Positions 8,301-16,685 of a stretch of 51,933 nucleotides of DNA are shown here, piece after piece. Position 1 is the stretch's first letter, and each line of letters opens with the position of its first letter. A program made the translations under genes and the position numbers. This DNA is from Candidatus Poribacteria bacterium. GTDB lineage: Bacteria > Poribacteria > WGA-4E > WGA-3G. The notes under the pieces are model-generated. The model had not been told where the DNA came from, made no database searches, and was given only the letters and a program-made list of their open reading frames with translations. The DNA lies in the NCBI GenBank assembly GCA_021295735.1, contig JAGWBU010000027.1:10890-62822 (forward strand), given 5' to 3'.

Positions 8301-10805
8301 CCGAACATTTATCTTTCTGGGACTTTGATTCGGTCGACAGATTCATTAGAAGAACACGCCCCGGCGCGTGCTTTCGGTATCATCCCACTGAAGCTGGACG
8401 CTAAACCCAACCGTCTCAATATTGAGTTTGATGTCCCAGAAGAAATTCGACCAAATAGCGATGTAAACGTCAAGTTTCGTGTGCGCGGTAGACAAAGCGC
8501 GTTCTCACATGTTACCATTGCTGCAGTGGATGAGGGGATACTTCAGTTAACCGATTTTCAAGCACCTGATCCGCACCGTTACTTCTACCGTCAGCGTGGG
8601 TTGAAAACACGCGCTTATGATCTTTACTCCGCGATTTTGCCTGAAATTGATGCTGTTTTGGGTGACTCCAGCCCGGGCGGAGATGCGGCAAGTCTTGCAA
8701 ACGGACGGGTTAAACGGCTTAACACTGCCAGCGTCATGCGTGTGAAACCGGTATCGCTTTGGTCAGGTATTCTGAGAACAGATCGTTACGGGAGAGGAAC
8801 AGCAAGTTTTCATATCCCGCAGTTCAACGGCACATTACGGTTGATGGCTGTCGCTTTTTCCAATGAATATTACGGTTCTGCAGAGAAGTTTACAGTAGTA
8901 CGTGAACCGGTAGTTTTAACGCCGACGTTTCCGCGTTTCCTCTCTGGAGGAGATCATATCCAATTTCCTATAAGCGTCCACAATGATACTGGCAAAGATG
9001 GTAAATTCGATGTAGAAATTCAAGCGACAGGCGACGTTCAATTCTTCTCTTCAGGTCCAGTAGCGGAAGGTGAAGTCCAAGAACATCTTGTCAAAAAACA
9101 GGTGCAAATCGCTGCTGGCGGTGAGGAACAACTTATATTTCAACTGCTTGCCCACGATTCAATAGGTAAAGCCACCTTTAAGTTGTCCGCTGCTGGAAAC
9201 GACGAAAGCACACAGTTGACCGTCCAACTTCCACTCCGCTCAGCTGCGCCTCCAGTAACTGAAACAGGGCATGGAACAGTCAGTGTAGGTAATGCTGCAG
9301 ATTTCGTTTTACCTTCGAATTTTATAGCCGAGTCCTCTGAATTTGCTCTTACCGTATCGCCGTTCCCCGCGATTGAATTTGCCGGTGGAATTCGCTACCT
9401 GCTTAAGTACCCTTATGGGTGTCTTGAGCAAACCACAAGTAAAGTATTTCCGTTGCTCTATTATAGCGATGTTGCACGTGTTGTTGACCCAGAACTTGCC
9501 TCTGATGATCGAATTGACCACTACATCACTGCCGGTATCAACAAACTTGAAGGTATGCTCACGCCCCAACAGCATTTCTCATATTGGCCGGGTGGAAGTT
9601 ATATCAACCACTGGAGTAGTGTATATGCTTCACACTTTTTGGTTGAAGCGCGGAAGGCAGGCTACGAAGTCTCTGATCGTGTTTACAACGGATTGCTTAA
9701 CGGGTTAAGGAATCAGGCAAAACAGATATCAAGCACGCAAAAGTCCGTTAATGATTCCAATAAATACAAAGTTGAACGAGCAGTTTATGCATGCTATGTG
9801 TTAGCAGCAGCGGGAGAACCTGAAAAAGGTGTAATGCACTATTTTAAAAATAATCTCCTTAGTAGTCTTACAAACTACAGTCAGTTTCAATTGGCGGGTG
9901 CCTTCGCACTCAGTGGCGACTTAGAAACAGCGCTCTCTATGTTACCTATTTCTATTCCATCTCAAAACGGTGGAAACCGCCAATCCGGTCATAACTTCAA
10001 TTCACCTACCCGATCACAGGCTATTATTCTTGACGTGCTGGCGGAAGTCAACGAAAACCATCCGTCAATTCCGATGCTTGTTAGCAACCTTAGTAACGCT
10101 GCGTCTAAAAGAAAACGGTGGGGCACAACCCAAGAGAATGCGTTTGCTTTCCTTGCCCTCGGTAAAATCCTGAAAAAGCAAATGGATGGCAACTATACGG
10201 GTAGAATTACCCTTAATGGGACGCATCTTGCTGATTTCGATTCAACAACACCTTCAATTCGGTTAGCAAATAAGGATTGGGATGGGGTGCAAGTAAAGAT
10301 ATCTATTCAAGGTAAAGGTAATTGCTACTACTATTGGTCAGCATTCGGTATTCGTCGTGATTCCTATATTGAGGAGTATGATCGGGATTTAGAGGTGCGC
10401 CGCCGCTATCTTAACCAAGATGGAGTGCCTTATGATGGGGAATTTCGGCATGGCGATTTAGTGATAGCCGAGGTTACGGTGAAAGCACTTAACTGGAACC
10501 TTGAAAACGTCGTCGTTGTAGATATGTTACCAGCAGGCTTTGAAATAGAGAACGCGAGGTTAGCGTCTCGTGCAGGAATTCCGTGGTTGAAAGCACAGGA
10601 TTTCAAGCCGGATTACGTTGATATTCGTGATGATCGACTTATCTTTTTCGGTGCATTCCCACGTCAGCGGGAGCGTAAATTTCACTACGCACTTAGAGCC
10701 GTAACCCGCGGGGAATTTACCTTACCCCCTGTTTCAGCAGAGGCGATGTATGATCCCGCGAATTCTTCGGTTGCTGGTAGTGGTAAGATCAAGGTGGTCG
10801 AGTAA
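5364..10805 (+). CDS. Bacterial alpha-2-macroglobulin with thioester motif
   Basis: This 1813-residue envelope protein belongs to the bacterial alpha-2-macroglobulin family (E. coli YfhM/ECAM type). Such proteins trap attacking proteases in the periplasm by covalent linkage through an internal thioester. An uncleaved N-terminal TM anchor spans about residues 5-27, and no lipobox is present, unlike E. coli. A series of beta-sandwich (MG-like) domains follows up to about 1240. The thioester motif CLEQ is intact at 1353-1356 inside an alpha-helical region (about 1320-1610). A C-terminal receptor-binding-like beta domain ends the protein. AGGAG lies 10 nt before the ATG. pbpC is the next gene, the same pairing as yfhM-pbpC in Proteobacteria, where it is thought to link protease defence with peptidoglycan repair. 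Confidence 0.93.
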   Translation: MESKKLLIGIVAFLSLLVLIIGSLYINSLISGAKTRVIVKSITPKGEKVSPWADFTFTFSEPLVDNSLINTELPDRAVQFTPTVKGTARWIARDTVRFYLESPLAPSASYTVELASKLRQSSLGFAITGDRKFTFATEPFHIQSRRLEFKYTKTHAKAVGSITFNYPVNIADLRANLSIRLQENIEIPYTLQPQNGVAREIKLETEEIPRLLGNQNLKVRIEKGFKCTGGQIGLKEASIRSMTLTGRGTLGVTYANVRESSGRPHIKLRFSSPIPVDTVQPYIHIKPELNTQIITRYGELEIHGDFKRRSKYEVTVQEGLTAPDGSVLRKPYSVRLTIPDVRPQVRFVGKGFFLTRNQNMNLGLATTNVHNVKVQIEKVFGNNLVYASKVRNWGSWTENLGKPIHSGTLAITSKLNEEVTTPIDLGQYLNDKHVGIFKVNVQGNNDYWLRATQWVMLTDIGTVAKRSGDELWVWVNSLSDLKPISQATVKLISDNNQTLLSGKTNWQGFIKFSAVAQKTDGFTPFMLTVEKGNDLSFIQFNRHQLSTGDFNVGGSAYLATGYEAFLYTSRGVYRPGEKVSLAAIVRGKRNTTPPSLPTNIQILAPDGRVINDFKQNTDRRGGCEVTIPLPAYAQTGSYIAKMNVAGKEIGRVPFQVEEFMPDRMKVTVAAEKSEYDLGAEVVMDVSAVNLFGPPAANRKVKAAYALEAVPYVPTDKWRSFHFASAIPFEKQRITLEETKTDAEGKVQYKILLPETVKAPSQLNAVLTATVSEPGGRAVTAAHRVVVHPYSHYIGIKRSSSGRIKRNQDVSFNYIALDKNGNAIAGRDLGLTVYKVHWNTILRRNARGRYEYVSDDQLTTLESHQLISTAEIGTFTFTPSEYGQYRIHIEDIASGAKTELKVETTGWGNVPLSMENPNLLEMTLDKPAYQPGETAKLQIKAPFPGKLILTMEREKILSYRTVNLRGNTASLNIPIQYNYKPNIYLSGTLIRSTDSLEEHAPARAFGIIPLKLDAKPNRLNIEFDVPEEIRPNSDVNVKFRVRGRQSAFSHVTIAAVDEGILQLTDFQAPDPHRYFYRQRGLKTRAYDLYSAILPEIDAVLGDSSPGGDAASLANGRVKRLNTASVMRVKPVSLWSGILRTDRYGRGTASFHIPQFNGTLRLMAVAFSNEYYGSAEKFTVVREPVVLTPTFPRFLSGGDHIQFPISVHNDTGKDGKFDVEIQATGDVQFFSSGPVAEGEVQEHLVKKQVQIAAGGEEQLIFQLLAHDSIGKATFKLSAAGNDESTQLTVQLPLRSAAPPVTETGHGTVSVGNAADFVLPSNFIAESSEFALTVSPFPAIEFAGGIRYLLKYPYGCLEQTTSKVFPLLYYSDVARVVDPELASDDRIDHYITAGINKLEGMLTPQQHFSYWPGGSYINHWSSVYASHFLVEARKAGYEVSDRVYNGLLNGLRNQAKQISSTQKSVNDSNKYKVERAVYACYVLAAAGEPEKGVMHYFKNNLLSSLTNYSQFQLAGAFALSGDLETALSMLPISIPSQNGGNRQSGHNFNSPTRSQAIILDVLAEVNENHPSIPMLVSNLSNAASKRKRWGTTQENAFAFLALGKILKKQMDGNYTGRITLNGTHLADFDSTTPSIRLANKDWDGVQVKISIQGKGNCYYYWSAFGIRRDSYIEEYDRDLEVRRRYLNQDGVPYDGEFRHGDLVIAEVTVKALNWNLENVVVVDMLPAGFEIENARLASRAGIPWLKAQDFKPDYVDIRDDRLIFFGAFPRQRERKFHYALRAVTRGEFTLPPVSAEAMYDPANSSVAGSGKIKVVE

Positions 10806-10857
10806 TTTTGTGAGCAAGATTCATATTTATTTTACGCTTAATTCGTAGGGCAAAGCA

Positions 10858-10897
10858 TGGAAGATTGGAGGGTTTTCCTCTTCCATCCAATCTTCCA
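10858..10897. repeat. Hairpin between the alpha-2-macroglobulin gene and pbpC
   Basis: TGGAAGATTGGA (10858-10869) and TCCAATCTTCCA (10886-10897) form a perfect 12-bp stem with a 16-nt loop in the 107-bp intergenic gap. No U-tract follows, so it may be a processing or attenuation hairpin that tunes pbpC relative to the upstream gene, or simply a repeat. Confidence 0.5.
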
Positions 10898-10912
10898 TCA
10901 TAATAGTTAACG

Positions 10913-13339
10913 ATGAAACTGACAAAATCCTATCTTTCCCATTTGTTGACTCCTCTACTTCTCAAATTTGTAAAAACCTTAAAGAAAAGGTGGTATATCT
11001 TCGCGTTACCGCTGATCCCAATCTGTCTCTTTTTGCTTGTTAATTGGTGTTTCCCACTCCCTAAGAAAAAACTTCAACCGCCGTCATCAACAGTTGTGGT
11101 TGACAGAAATGGTGAATGGCTTCGCGCTTTTACCGCGCCAGACGACATGTGGCGGTTGCCTGAAACATCCCTTGATGCTATCTCTCCTCGATTCCAAACC
11201 GCTATGCTAACTTATGAAGACCAGTGGTTTTACCATCATTGGGGTATCAATCCGGTTGCACTCACAGGTGCCGCATTTGACAATCTCAAAGCAGGCGAAA
11301 TTGTGCGCGGTGGTTCTACGATCACTATGCAATTAGCAAGACTTATGGAGCCGAAGGATCGCACTTTGCCGAATAAACTCATCGAAATGTTTCGTGCGCT
11401 TCAACTGGAACTGACCTACACGAAATCGGAGATTTTGACGTACTACTTCAATATGTTACCCTATGGTGGAAACATTGTCGGTTCAGCTGCAGCATCACGC
11501 CTTTATTTCAATAAACCGCAAAGCGCGCTCAGCCTTGGAGAAGCTGCGCTTTTAGCAGCAATACCGAATTCACCGGAACGCTTACGGCCTGACCGATTTC
11601 CTGAACGTGCGCGTAAAGCGAGGAAAAAAGTGTTGCTACGCATGAAAGACGCTGGAGAAATATCCGAACAACGACTCCAAGAAGCACTACAAGAACCGAT
11701 TCCAGCGGAACGATATCCGCTCCCTTTCAAAGCACCACACCTTTCTCGACTCCTTACTAACAAACAATCATCTATTGTATCTGAACATGTCGGGAATCAG
11801 TGGATACACACGACAATAGATCAACGTTATCAAGATACCGCTGAACGTATTTTGCGTGAACGCCTACGACCATTGCAGGGACAAGGTGTCTCAACTGGCG
11901 CAGTTGTTATCATTGATACGAAAAGCCACGAAGTGCTTGCAATGGTCGGGTCACATGATTTTTTTGATAAGCCGTCTGCAGGGCAAGTCAACGGTACGCT
12001 TGCACTACGATCCCCCGGTTCAACGCTCAAACCCTTTATCTACGCGCTCGCAATTGATAAAGGACTTATAACCCCACAAACATTGGTATTTGATGTGCCG
12101 GTTGATTATGTCGGATATTCGCCTGTGAATTATGATGAAAAATTCACAGGATATATTACGGCACGAGAAGCGTTAGCACGTTCCCTCAACGTGCCTGCTG
12201 TTAATCTTTATGCAAAGATGGGGAAAAATCAACTTTACGGTTTTCTTAAACAAGCGGGTATTTCTACCTTGTCCGATCAAGAAGAATATGGGCTTTCGCT
12301 TATACTTGGGGGATGCGGTATCAATCTGCTTGAATTGACAAATCTCTACGCGGGATTAGCAAATATGGGTGAGTTTGCACCATATCACTTGATAGTAAAC
12401 AGAGATACAAAAGGTAAAAAAAGAAAAAGGGCATCTACCTCGCGCCTATTGCAACCAGAGACCAGTTGGATTGTTACTGAAATGTTGACGACCTTGAAAC
12501 GCCCCGATTTTCCCGAATCTTTTGAGCATACTGGTACTATGCCGAGGGTAGCGTGGAAAACAGGCACGTCTTATGGACACAGAGATGCATGGAGTATCGG
12601 CTATTCACCAGAACTGACTATTGGTGTATGGATCGGCAATTTCAACGGTACTGGCGCACCTATTCTCAGTGGAGCTGAAGCAGCAGCGCCGATTCTTTTC
12701 GCACTTTTCACAGCACTTTCAGGAGAAAAGGCGCATCAATGGTTTACAGAACCTGCCAACCTCAAAACCCGTTTAGTCTGTGCCCTCACCGGTCTGCCTG
12801 TGTCCCCTCACTGTCTAACATCTGTTTCAGACATATATATTCCCGGCGTCTCCGCTGTACGTGAGTGCCACATACACAAAAGTATTCAGGTTGATATAGC
12901 CACAGGTGAACGCCTCTGTTCATCGTGCCGACCCGGAAGGCAGTTCCGTGAAGAAACGATTGCGTTGTGGCCCGCAGAGGTGGCGACATGGTTAAATGCA
13001 AACGGATTTGCTGTATCTGAACTTCCAGCACATAATGCCGATTGCACTCGTCCACTTGCTGGCACACAACCAGTTATTCTGTCTCCAGCACGCGACACTG
13101 TGTATAAAATCCGTTCTAACGTTCCAACAGAATATCAAAAGATTCGGTTGTCTGCTTCAGTTTCGGGTGATACGCAGGAGATTTTCTGGTTTCTGAATGG
13201 TGAACTTATCTTCAAAGGACAAGCGGTGGAACCTACTTTCCTAACCCCTGTCGTCGGAAAACATGAATTGACCTGTATTGATGGTGCTGGCAGGTCAACG
13301 AGTCTTCCTCTTACGATTACCGCGTCGAAACAGAAATAG
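10913..13339 (+). CDS. pbpC: Penicillin-binding protein 1C (transglycosylase/transpeptidase)
   Basis: This is an 808-residue bifunctional peptidoglycan synthase of the PBP1C subfamily. One TM helix lies at about residues 28-47. The GT51 glycosyltransferase domain carries EDQWFYHHWG (about 102-111) and RGGSTITMQLARL (about 132-144). The transpeptidase domain carries the SxxK motif within SPGSTLKP (about 368-375), an SLN motif in ALARSLNVPAVN and KTGTS (about 549-553). The C-terminal 90 residues form a beta domain like the PBP1C C-terminal module, with the typical 'PVILSPARDTVYKI' entry. All key catalytic residues are present. No strong Shine-Dalgarno precedes the ATG. It follows the alpha-2-macroglobulin gene by 107 bp and is probably co-transcribed with it. 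Confidence 0.94.
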   Translation: MKLTKSYLSHLLTPLLLKFVKTLKKRWYIFALPLIPICLFLLVNWCFPLPKKKLQPPSSTVVVDRNGEWLRAFTAPDDMWRLPETSLDAISPRFQTAMLTYEDQWFYHHWGINPVALTGAAFDNLKAGEIVRGGSTITMQLARLMEPKDRTLPNKLIEMFRALQLELTYTKSEILTYYFNMLPYGGNIVGSAAASRLYFNKPQSALSLGEAALLAAIPNSPERLRPDRFPERARKARKKVLLRMKDAGEISEQRLQEALQEPIPAERYPLPFKAPHLSRLLTNKQSSIVSEHVGNQWIHTTIDQRYQDTAERILRERLRPLQGQGVSTGAVVIIDTKSHEVLAMVGSHDFFDKPSAGQVNGTLALRSPGSTLKPFIYALAIDKGLITPQTLVFDVPVDYVGYSPVNYDEKFTGYITAREALARSLNVPAVNLYAKMGKNQLYGFLKQAGISTLSDQEEYGLSLILGGCGINLLELTNLYAGLANMGEFAPYHLIVNRDTKGKKRKRASTSRLLQPETSWIVTEMLTTLKRPDFPESFEHTGTMPRVAWKTGTSYGHRDAWSIGYSPELTIGVWIGNFNGTGAPILSGAEAAAPILFALFTALSGEKAHQWFTEPANLKTRLVCALTGLPVSPHCLTSVSDIYIPGVSAVRECHIHKSIQVDIATGERLCSSCRPGRQFREETIALWPAEVATWLNANGFAVSELPAHNADCTRPLAGTQPVILSPARDTVYKIRSNVPTEYQKIRLSASVSGDTQEIFWFLNGELIFKGQAVEPTFLTPVVGKHELTCIDGAGRSTSLPLTITASKQK

Positions 13340-13375
13340 GCTATTCCGCTAATCCCTTCCTTTAGATCTCCTTAA

Positions 13376-13415
13376 ACAGTTGAATGTTCTCTCAATCTTC
13401 AGAGCATTCAACTGT
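13376..13415. terminator. Hairpin downstream of pbpC, possible terminator
   Basis: ACAGTTGAATG (13376-13386) pairs perfectly with CATTCAACTGT (13405-13415), loop 18 nt, starting 37 bp after the pbpC stop. The following bases are not T-rich, so intrinsic termination is uncertain. Confidence 0.4.
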
Positions 13416-13427
13416 CACAAAGCATCT

Positions 13428-13534
13428 TTGTTGGAGGGGTTTCTAACCCCGAATTTTCATGCTGGGTATCTGAAATCCAAATCAACGATGAATGCGCGTA
13501 TGGCATTCATCGGGGTTGGAAACCCCTCCAACAA
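13428..13534. repeat. 107-bp inverted-repeat element
   Basis: A 25-nt left arm (13428-13452, core GTTGGAGGGGTTTCTAACCC) and a right arm (13510-13534, core GGGTTGGAAACCCCTCCAAC) are complementary with one mismatch. An inner palindrome TGAATGCGCGTATGGCATTC sits before the right arm. It has the 'GGTTTCCTAACC' theme of the repeats at 1157 and 3311. Together with the adjacent 13551-13637 element it fills the gap 13340-13723. Confidence 0.7.
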
Positions 13535-13543
13535 TAGTGAAAC

Positions 13544-13572
13544 TTGACAATTATAGTAAAATCCAATAATAT
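13544..13572 (+). promoter_or_regulatory. Hybrid promoter: -35 in flank, -10 inside a repeat element
   Basis: TTGACA at 13544-13549 and TAATAT at 13567-13572 are spaced by exactly 17 bp. The -35 box lies just outside, and the -10 box inside, the 87-bp element at 13551-13637. The pair points toward the WD40 gene starting at 13724. Both boxes are close to consensus; transcription from it is inferred. Confidence 0.55.
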
Positions 13573-13637
13573 GTTCACATTTCAATGAACAGCAATTCCC
13601 ACACGCATGCGCTGGCGAGGTTTCCATTTTACTATAA
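13551..13637. mobile_element. 87-bp MITE-like element, copy 1
   Basis: The element has perfect 12-bp terminal inverted repeats, TTATAGTAAAAT (13551-13562) and ATTTTACTATAA (13626-13637). The interior is nearly identical to the element at 25901-25986, sharing ATATGTTCACATTTCAATGA and the GCTGGCGAGGTTTCC end. Size, inverted ends and lack of coding capacity fit a MITE. No transposase that could mobilise it is visible. Confidence 0.75.
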
Positions 13638-13723
13638 ATGGCTCTGTTCAATCTTCAAAACATTATGTTTTTAACATGTTTTGTGGTAAACTATCAGAAA
13701 TTACGGTGCAAAGGAACTTGAAC

Positions 13724-15778
13724 ATGAAAGTCTCACGTATCATTTTTGTAATACTGGAAGTTGTATTCGCCATCATTGCGGTGGCTATATTGGTTCGTTG
13801 GATAACGAATCGGGATTCAACCGAATTGTTACCTCAGCCATCAAATGTTGAGTATACTCGATGGGAGTTGCCAGAAGGCGCGAAAGCACGTTTAGGCAAA
13901 GGCAGCATAAATGACATCAAGTTTTCATCGGATGGGACTCGGTTTGCAGTTGCAACCACTATCGGTGTTTGGATGTATGATGCAAAGACTGGGACAGAAA
14001 TTTCCTTATTCAAAGGGGAGAGACAAGACATTAAAGGTATTGCTTTTTCAGCGGGCGGGAGTGTGATCGTTGGGGCAAATTCTACGGGAGGGATACCGCG
14101 ATGGGATACAATTACTGGAGAACTTCACACCATTCTTGCAGATGAAAAGGTTAAAACCTTAAAATCAGCGGTCTTCTCCGCGGATGGAACGAAACTTGGC
14201 AGTGTAAGCAGGCCGTATCGTAAAAGTCAGGTATTGAACTTCAGTGACGGGTCAATACCACCGATTATTACAGATATAGATCCGGACTTTACAAACAGTC
14301 AGGAGATCACTGCTATCGCACTTTCACCAGATAGCCGTTTTCTTGCAACCGCAATACATGAATGGAAAAAAGTTTATCCAATTCAAATGTGGAATGCTGA
14401 TACAGGATCCCATTTGTTATCATTGACAGGGCATTCACAAAGGATCAAATCCTTAGCTCTTTCACCTGACGGAAAAACACTGGCAAGTTGTGATTATGAA
14501 TCAATTCATTTGTGGGACGTGGATACTGCTACACGTCGGGCAACTTTCAAAGCACCAGGTACAGGTTTCTCTGTGTTGGCTTTTTCACCGAATGGCAAAT
14601 TACTTGCGAGCGGTTGTAGTGATGGGAGTGTACGTTTGTGGAATGCGACTGCTGAACAACGTGGATTAGGTGGAAAAGTAGGTCAATATCTCTCTACCTT
14701 AATGCTCAAGAAACATAAAAACGAGGTCTCTGCGTTGGCATTTTCGCCGGATGGGAAAATGCTCCTTACTGGCAGCGACGATGGAACAATTCGAGCATGG
14801 AATACTACGACTGGCAAACAACAGTTCACTTGTAGGGGGCATTTAGATGCCATCTCCGACATTGCTGCTTCTAAAGAAGGAAACACCTTGACAAGTGTCC
14901 ATTCATGGAGAAATACTCAGATTCAGCATTGGGACATTGGTAACAGAAACCTACTCTCTGTATCCTTTTTGAAGCGAACAATCCCTGCAGCAATTTCGCC
15001 GGATGCTACTACACTCGCTATGATGGACATGAAAGGCAAGAATAAGTTAAGATTGTGGGATGTTTCCAAAAAACGTTTCCGATCAACCTTGGAAGGGCAT
15101 GAGTATCCATCCAACGCGTTGAATTTTGTGTTCGCGTTCTCTTCAGATGAGAAAAGGTTGGCAAGCGCTGCTTTGGAGCAGTATAATATAATTCATATGT
15201 GGAATATTCCGATTCGCCCACAAACCTTCTTCCAAAAATTATTTTCCAGTTCCAAGGCAATTCGTCCACAAGAGATACTTGAAGGACGCATCGGTGTGGT
15301 ACGGATATTAGCATTTTCCCCAAATGGAAAAATACTCGCAAGCGGCGGTGACAGTGCGACAATACGTCTATGGGACGTGGAGACAGGTAGCACCATTCTG
15401 ACACTTACGGGCCGTAAACAGGGTATAAAAGCATTAACATTCTCGCCGGACGGGAAAGTACTCGCAAGCGCAGACTATGATACAATTTATTTCTGGAATG
15501 TAACAACAGGTAAGCAACTCAGAACGAACCCAACTGAGGCTGGGGTCAATGTTTTACAATTTTCTGCAGATGGTAAAGTGCTTGTGAGTGGAGATATAGA
15601 TGGAATAATCCAATTGTGGGATGCACGCACGTATCGCCTTTTATCTTCCCACATAGGACATACCAATAGGGTCAACGCATTGGTATTTATAGAGGACGGA
15701 AAGACCTTAGCCAGTGCAAGCAGAGATGGCACTATTCTGCTGTGGGATTGGGAGAAAATAGCGCAAGTAAATAATTAA
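13724..15778 (+). CDS. Membrane-anchored WD40 protein with 14 repeats
   Basis: The start chosen is ATG 13724, after AAAGGAA; upstream in-frame codons run through a repeat element and are probably not translated. The 684-residue protein begins with a TM helix (about residues 5-24), then a short linker and 14 recognisable WD40 repeats, enough for two seven-bladed propellers. Repeats show the usual 'LAFSPDGKxLASG...IRLWD' pattern. The first repeat is introduced by the sequence LPEGAKARLGKG, which recurs almost unchanged in the small WD40 protein at 20806-21357. WD40 propellers are protein-interaction scaffolds; no enzymatic domain is fused. Topology suggests the propellers lie outside the cytoplasm. 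It ends 5 bp from the convergent DUF423 gene. Confidence 0.87.
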   Translation: MKVSRIIFVILEVVFAIIAVAILVRWITNRDSTELLPQPSNVEYTRWELPEGAKARLGKGSINDIKFSSDGTRFAVATTIGVWMYDAKTGTEISLFKGERQDIKGIAFSAGGSVIVGANSTGGIPRWDTITGELHTILADEKVKTLKSAVFSADGTKLGSVSRPYRKSQVLNFSDGSIPPIITDIDPDFTNSQEITAIALSPDSRFLATAIHEWKKVYPIQMWNADTGSHLLSLTGHSQRIKSLALSPDGKTLASCDYESIHLWDVDTATRRATFKAPGTGFSVLAFSPNGKLLASGCSDGSVRLWNATAEQRGLGGKVGQYLSTLMLKKHKNEVSALAFSPDGKMLLTGSDDGTIRAWNTTTGKQQFTCRGHLDAISDIAASKEGNTLTSVHSWRNTQIQHWDIGNRNLLSVSFLKRTIPAAISPDATTLAMMDMKGKNKLRLWDVSKKRFRSTLEGHEYPSNALNFVFAFSSDEKRLASAALEQYNIIHMWNIPIRPQTFFQKLFSSSKAIRPQEILEGRIGVVRILAFSPNGKILASGGDSATIRLWDVETGSTILTLTGRKQGIKALTFSPDGKVLASADYDTIYFWNVTTGKQLRTNPTEAGVNVLQFSADGKVLVSGDIDGIIQLWDARTYRLLSSHIGHTNRVNALVFIEDGKTLASASRDGTILLWDWEKIAQVNN

Positions 15779-15783
15779 CATTC

Positions 15784-16152
15784 TCACTGCCGAAACACCG
15801 CCATTATCAAACATCCCCACCCAGCAATAAATGCTAATCCGCCAATCGGTGTGATTGCACCAAGCCAAGGGGTGTTCGTCAAACTAAGAATATAAAGACT
15901 ACCTGAAAAGATGAGGATGCCAGCAACAAAACACCATCCCGCCGCTGTTGTCAGTGAGTTTTGCCATTGCGACAACGCCCACGCCACGACAATCAACCCT
16001 ATTCCGTGATACATTTGATACCGCACGCCAACTTCAAATATGTCTAACATCTCCTTGGATAGTTTCTCCTTAAGTGCGTGCGCACCGAAAGCGCCGAATA
16101 CCACACCAAGTAAACTGAATGCTGAACCGAGTGCAAAGAAAAAGTTTTTCAT
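15784..16152 (-). CDS. DUF423 family small membrane protein (YgdD-like)
   Basis: This 122-residue integral membrane protein has four predicted TM helices. The conserved DUF423 signature is at the N-terminus: FxALGSAFSLLGVVFGAFGAHALK, with the GAFGAHAL core at about residues 20-27, then 'VGVRYQMYHGIGLI' at about 42-55. Length matches the family (about 120-130). The function of the family is not established. ATG at 16152 is preceded by GGCAGGA. It converges with the WD40 gene and has its own repeat-filled upstream region. Confidence 0.9.
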   Translation of the reverse strand: MKNFFFALGSAFSLLGVVFGAFGAHALKEKLSKEMLDIFEVGVRYQMYHGIGLIVVAWALSQWQNSLTTAAGWCFVAGILIFSGSLYILSLTNTPWLGAITPIGGLAFIAGWGCLIMAVFRQ

Positions 16153-16324
16153 AGTTCCTGCCTTTCATAAGTTTATGGTAATAGTCCATTATAACCGATA
16201 CAGATAGAATTTTGGTAATAAATTCCTACTATAGTTTGGACAATTTTTCATACGTGAGTTCAATATAAGAGATCGGTTTACACATCTGTTAACAATTCTG
16301 ACGCAACACATAAAACAGAAACCC

Positions 16325-16445
16325 TCTTTGCTCCAGCGGAGCAATATGTTTATAGCAACAGTATTAACCGTCATCTCCGCTCCAGCGGAGCGGTCCGTAG
16401 TGAAACTGACACATAGCACTCCGCTGGAGTGCAGCATTTTCGCGG
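16325..16445. repeat. CTCCAGCGGAG palindromic repeat cluster
   Basis: Within the 533-bp gap 16153-16685, CTCCAGCGGAG occurs twice (near 16331 and 16380) and its inverse CTCCGCTGGAG once (near 16421). ATATGTTTAT follows the first copy, as in the element at 24339-24458. The arms can fold as alternative hairpins. No gene is present; the right end of the gap holds the EF-G promoter. Confidence 0.6.
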
Positions 16446-16590
16446 TTTCCACTGATATGAGAAACTCGCAGAAAAATAGATCCTCCGTTGAAAACGCAAC
16501 TATCACTGAACAAGAATTGCCCAAACTTTAGTAAATTCCTAATACACGACCTTTTAAACTAACGCGAATTTCCCTTTATTACGGATTTTG

Positions 16591-16620
16591 TTGAAATTTT
16601 TTTGTCATATATGCTAAAAT
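16591..16620 (+). promoter_or_regulatory. Probable promoter of the EF-G gene
   Basis: TTGAAA (16591-16596) and TAAAAT (16615-16620) are spaced by 18 bp, giving an estimated transcript start near 16627 and a leader of about 60 nt before the ATG at 16686. An AAAGGAG site lies at about 16667-16673. Confidence 0.6.
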
Positions 16621-16685
16621 AGTATATCTTAATAACGGCATAGTTGACCTATTCCGTGTGGTTACAAAGGAGAACTTAGTAGAAG

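Noticed and set aside
8309-10192. Several 60-120 codon ORFs within the alpha-2-macroglobulin gene
   Set aside because: All are shadows in other frames of the 1813-codon gene, which has intact family motifs throughout.
13607-13723. Upstream extension of the 14-repeat WD40 protein
   Set aside because: Those codons run through the end of the 87-bp repeat; ATG 13724 has a ribosome binding site and starts the TM helix directly.
16189-16524. 111-codon minus-strand ORF and opposite 67-codon ORF
   Set aside because: They lie in the CTCCAGCGGAG palindrome cluster, overlap each other, and have no coding-like features.
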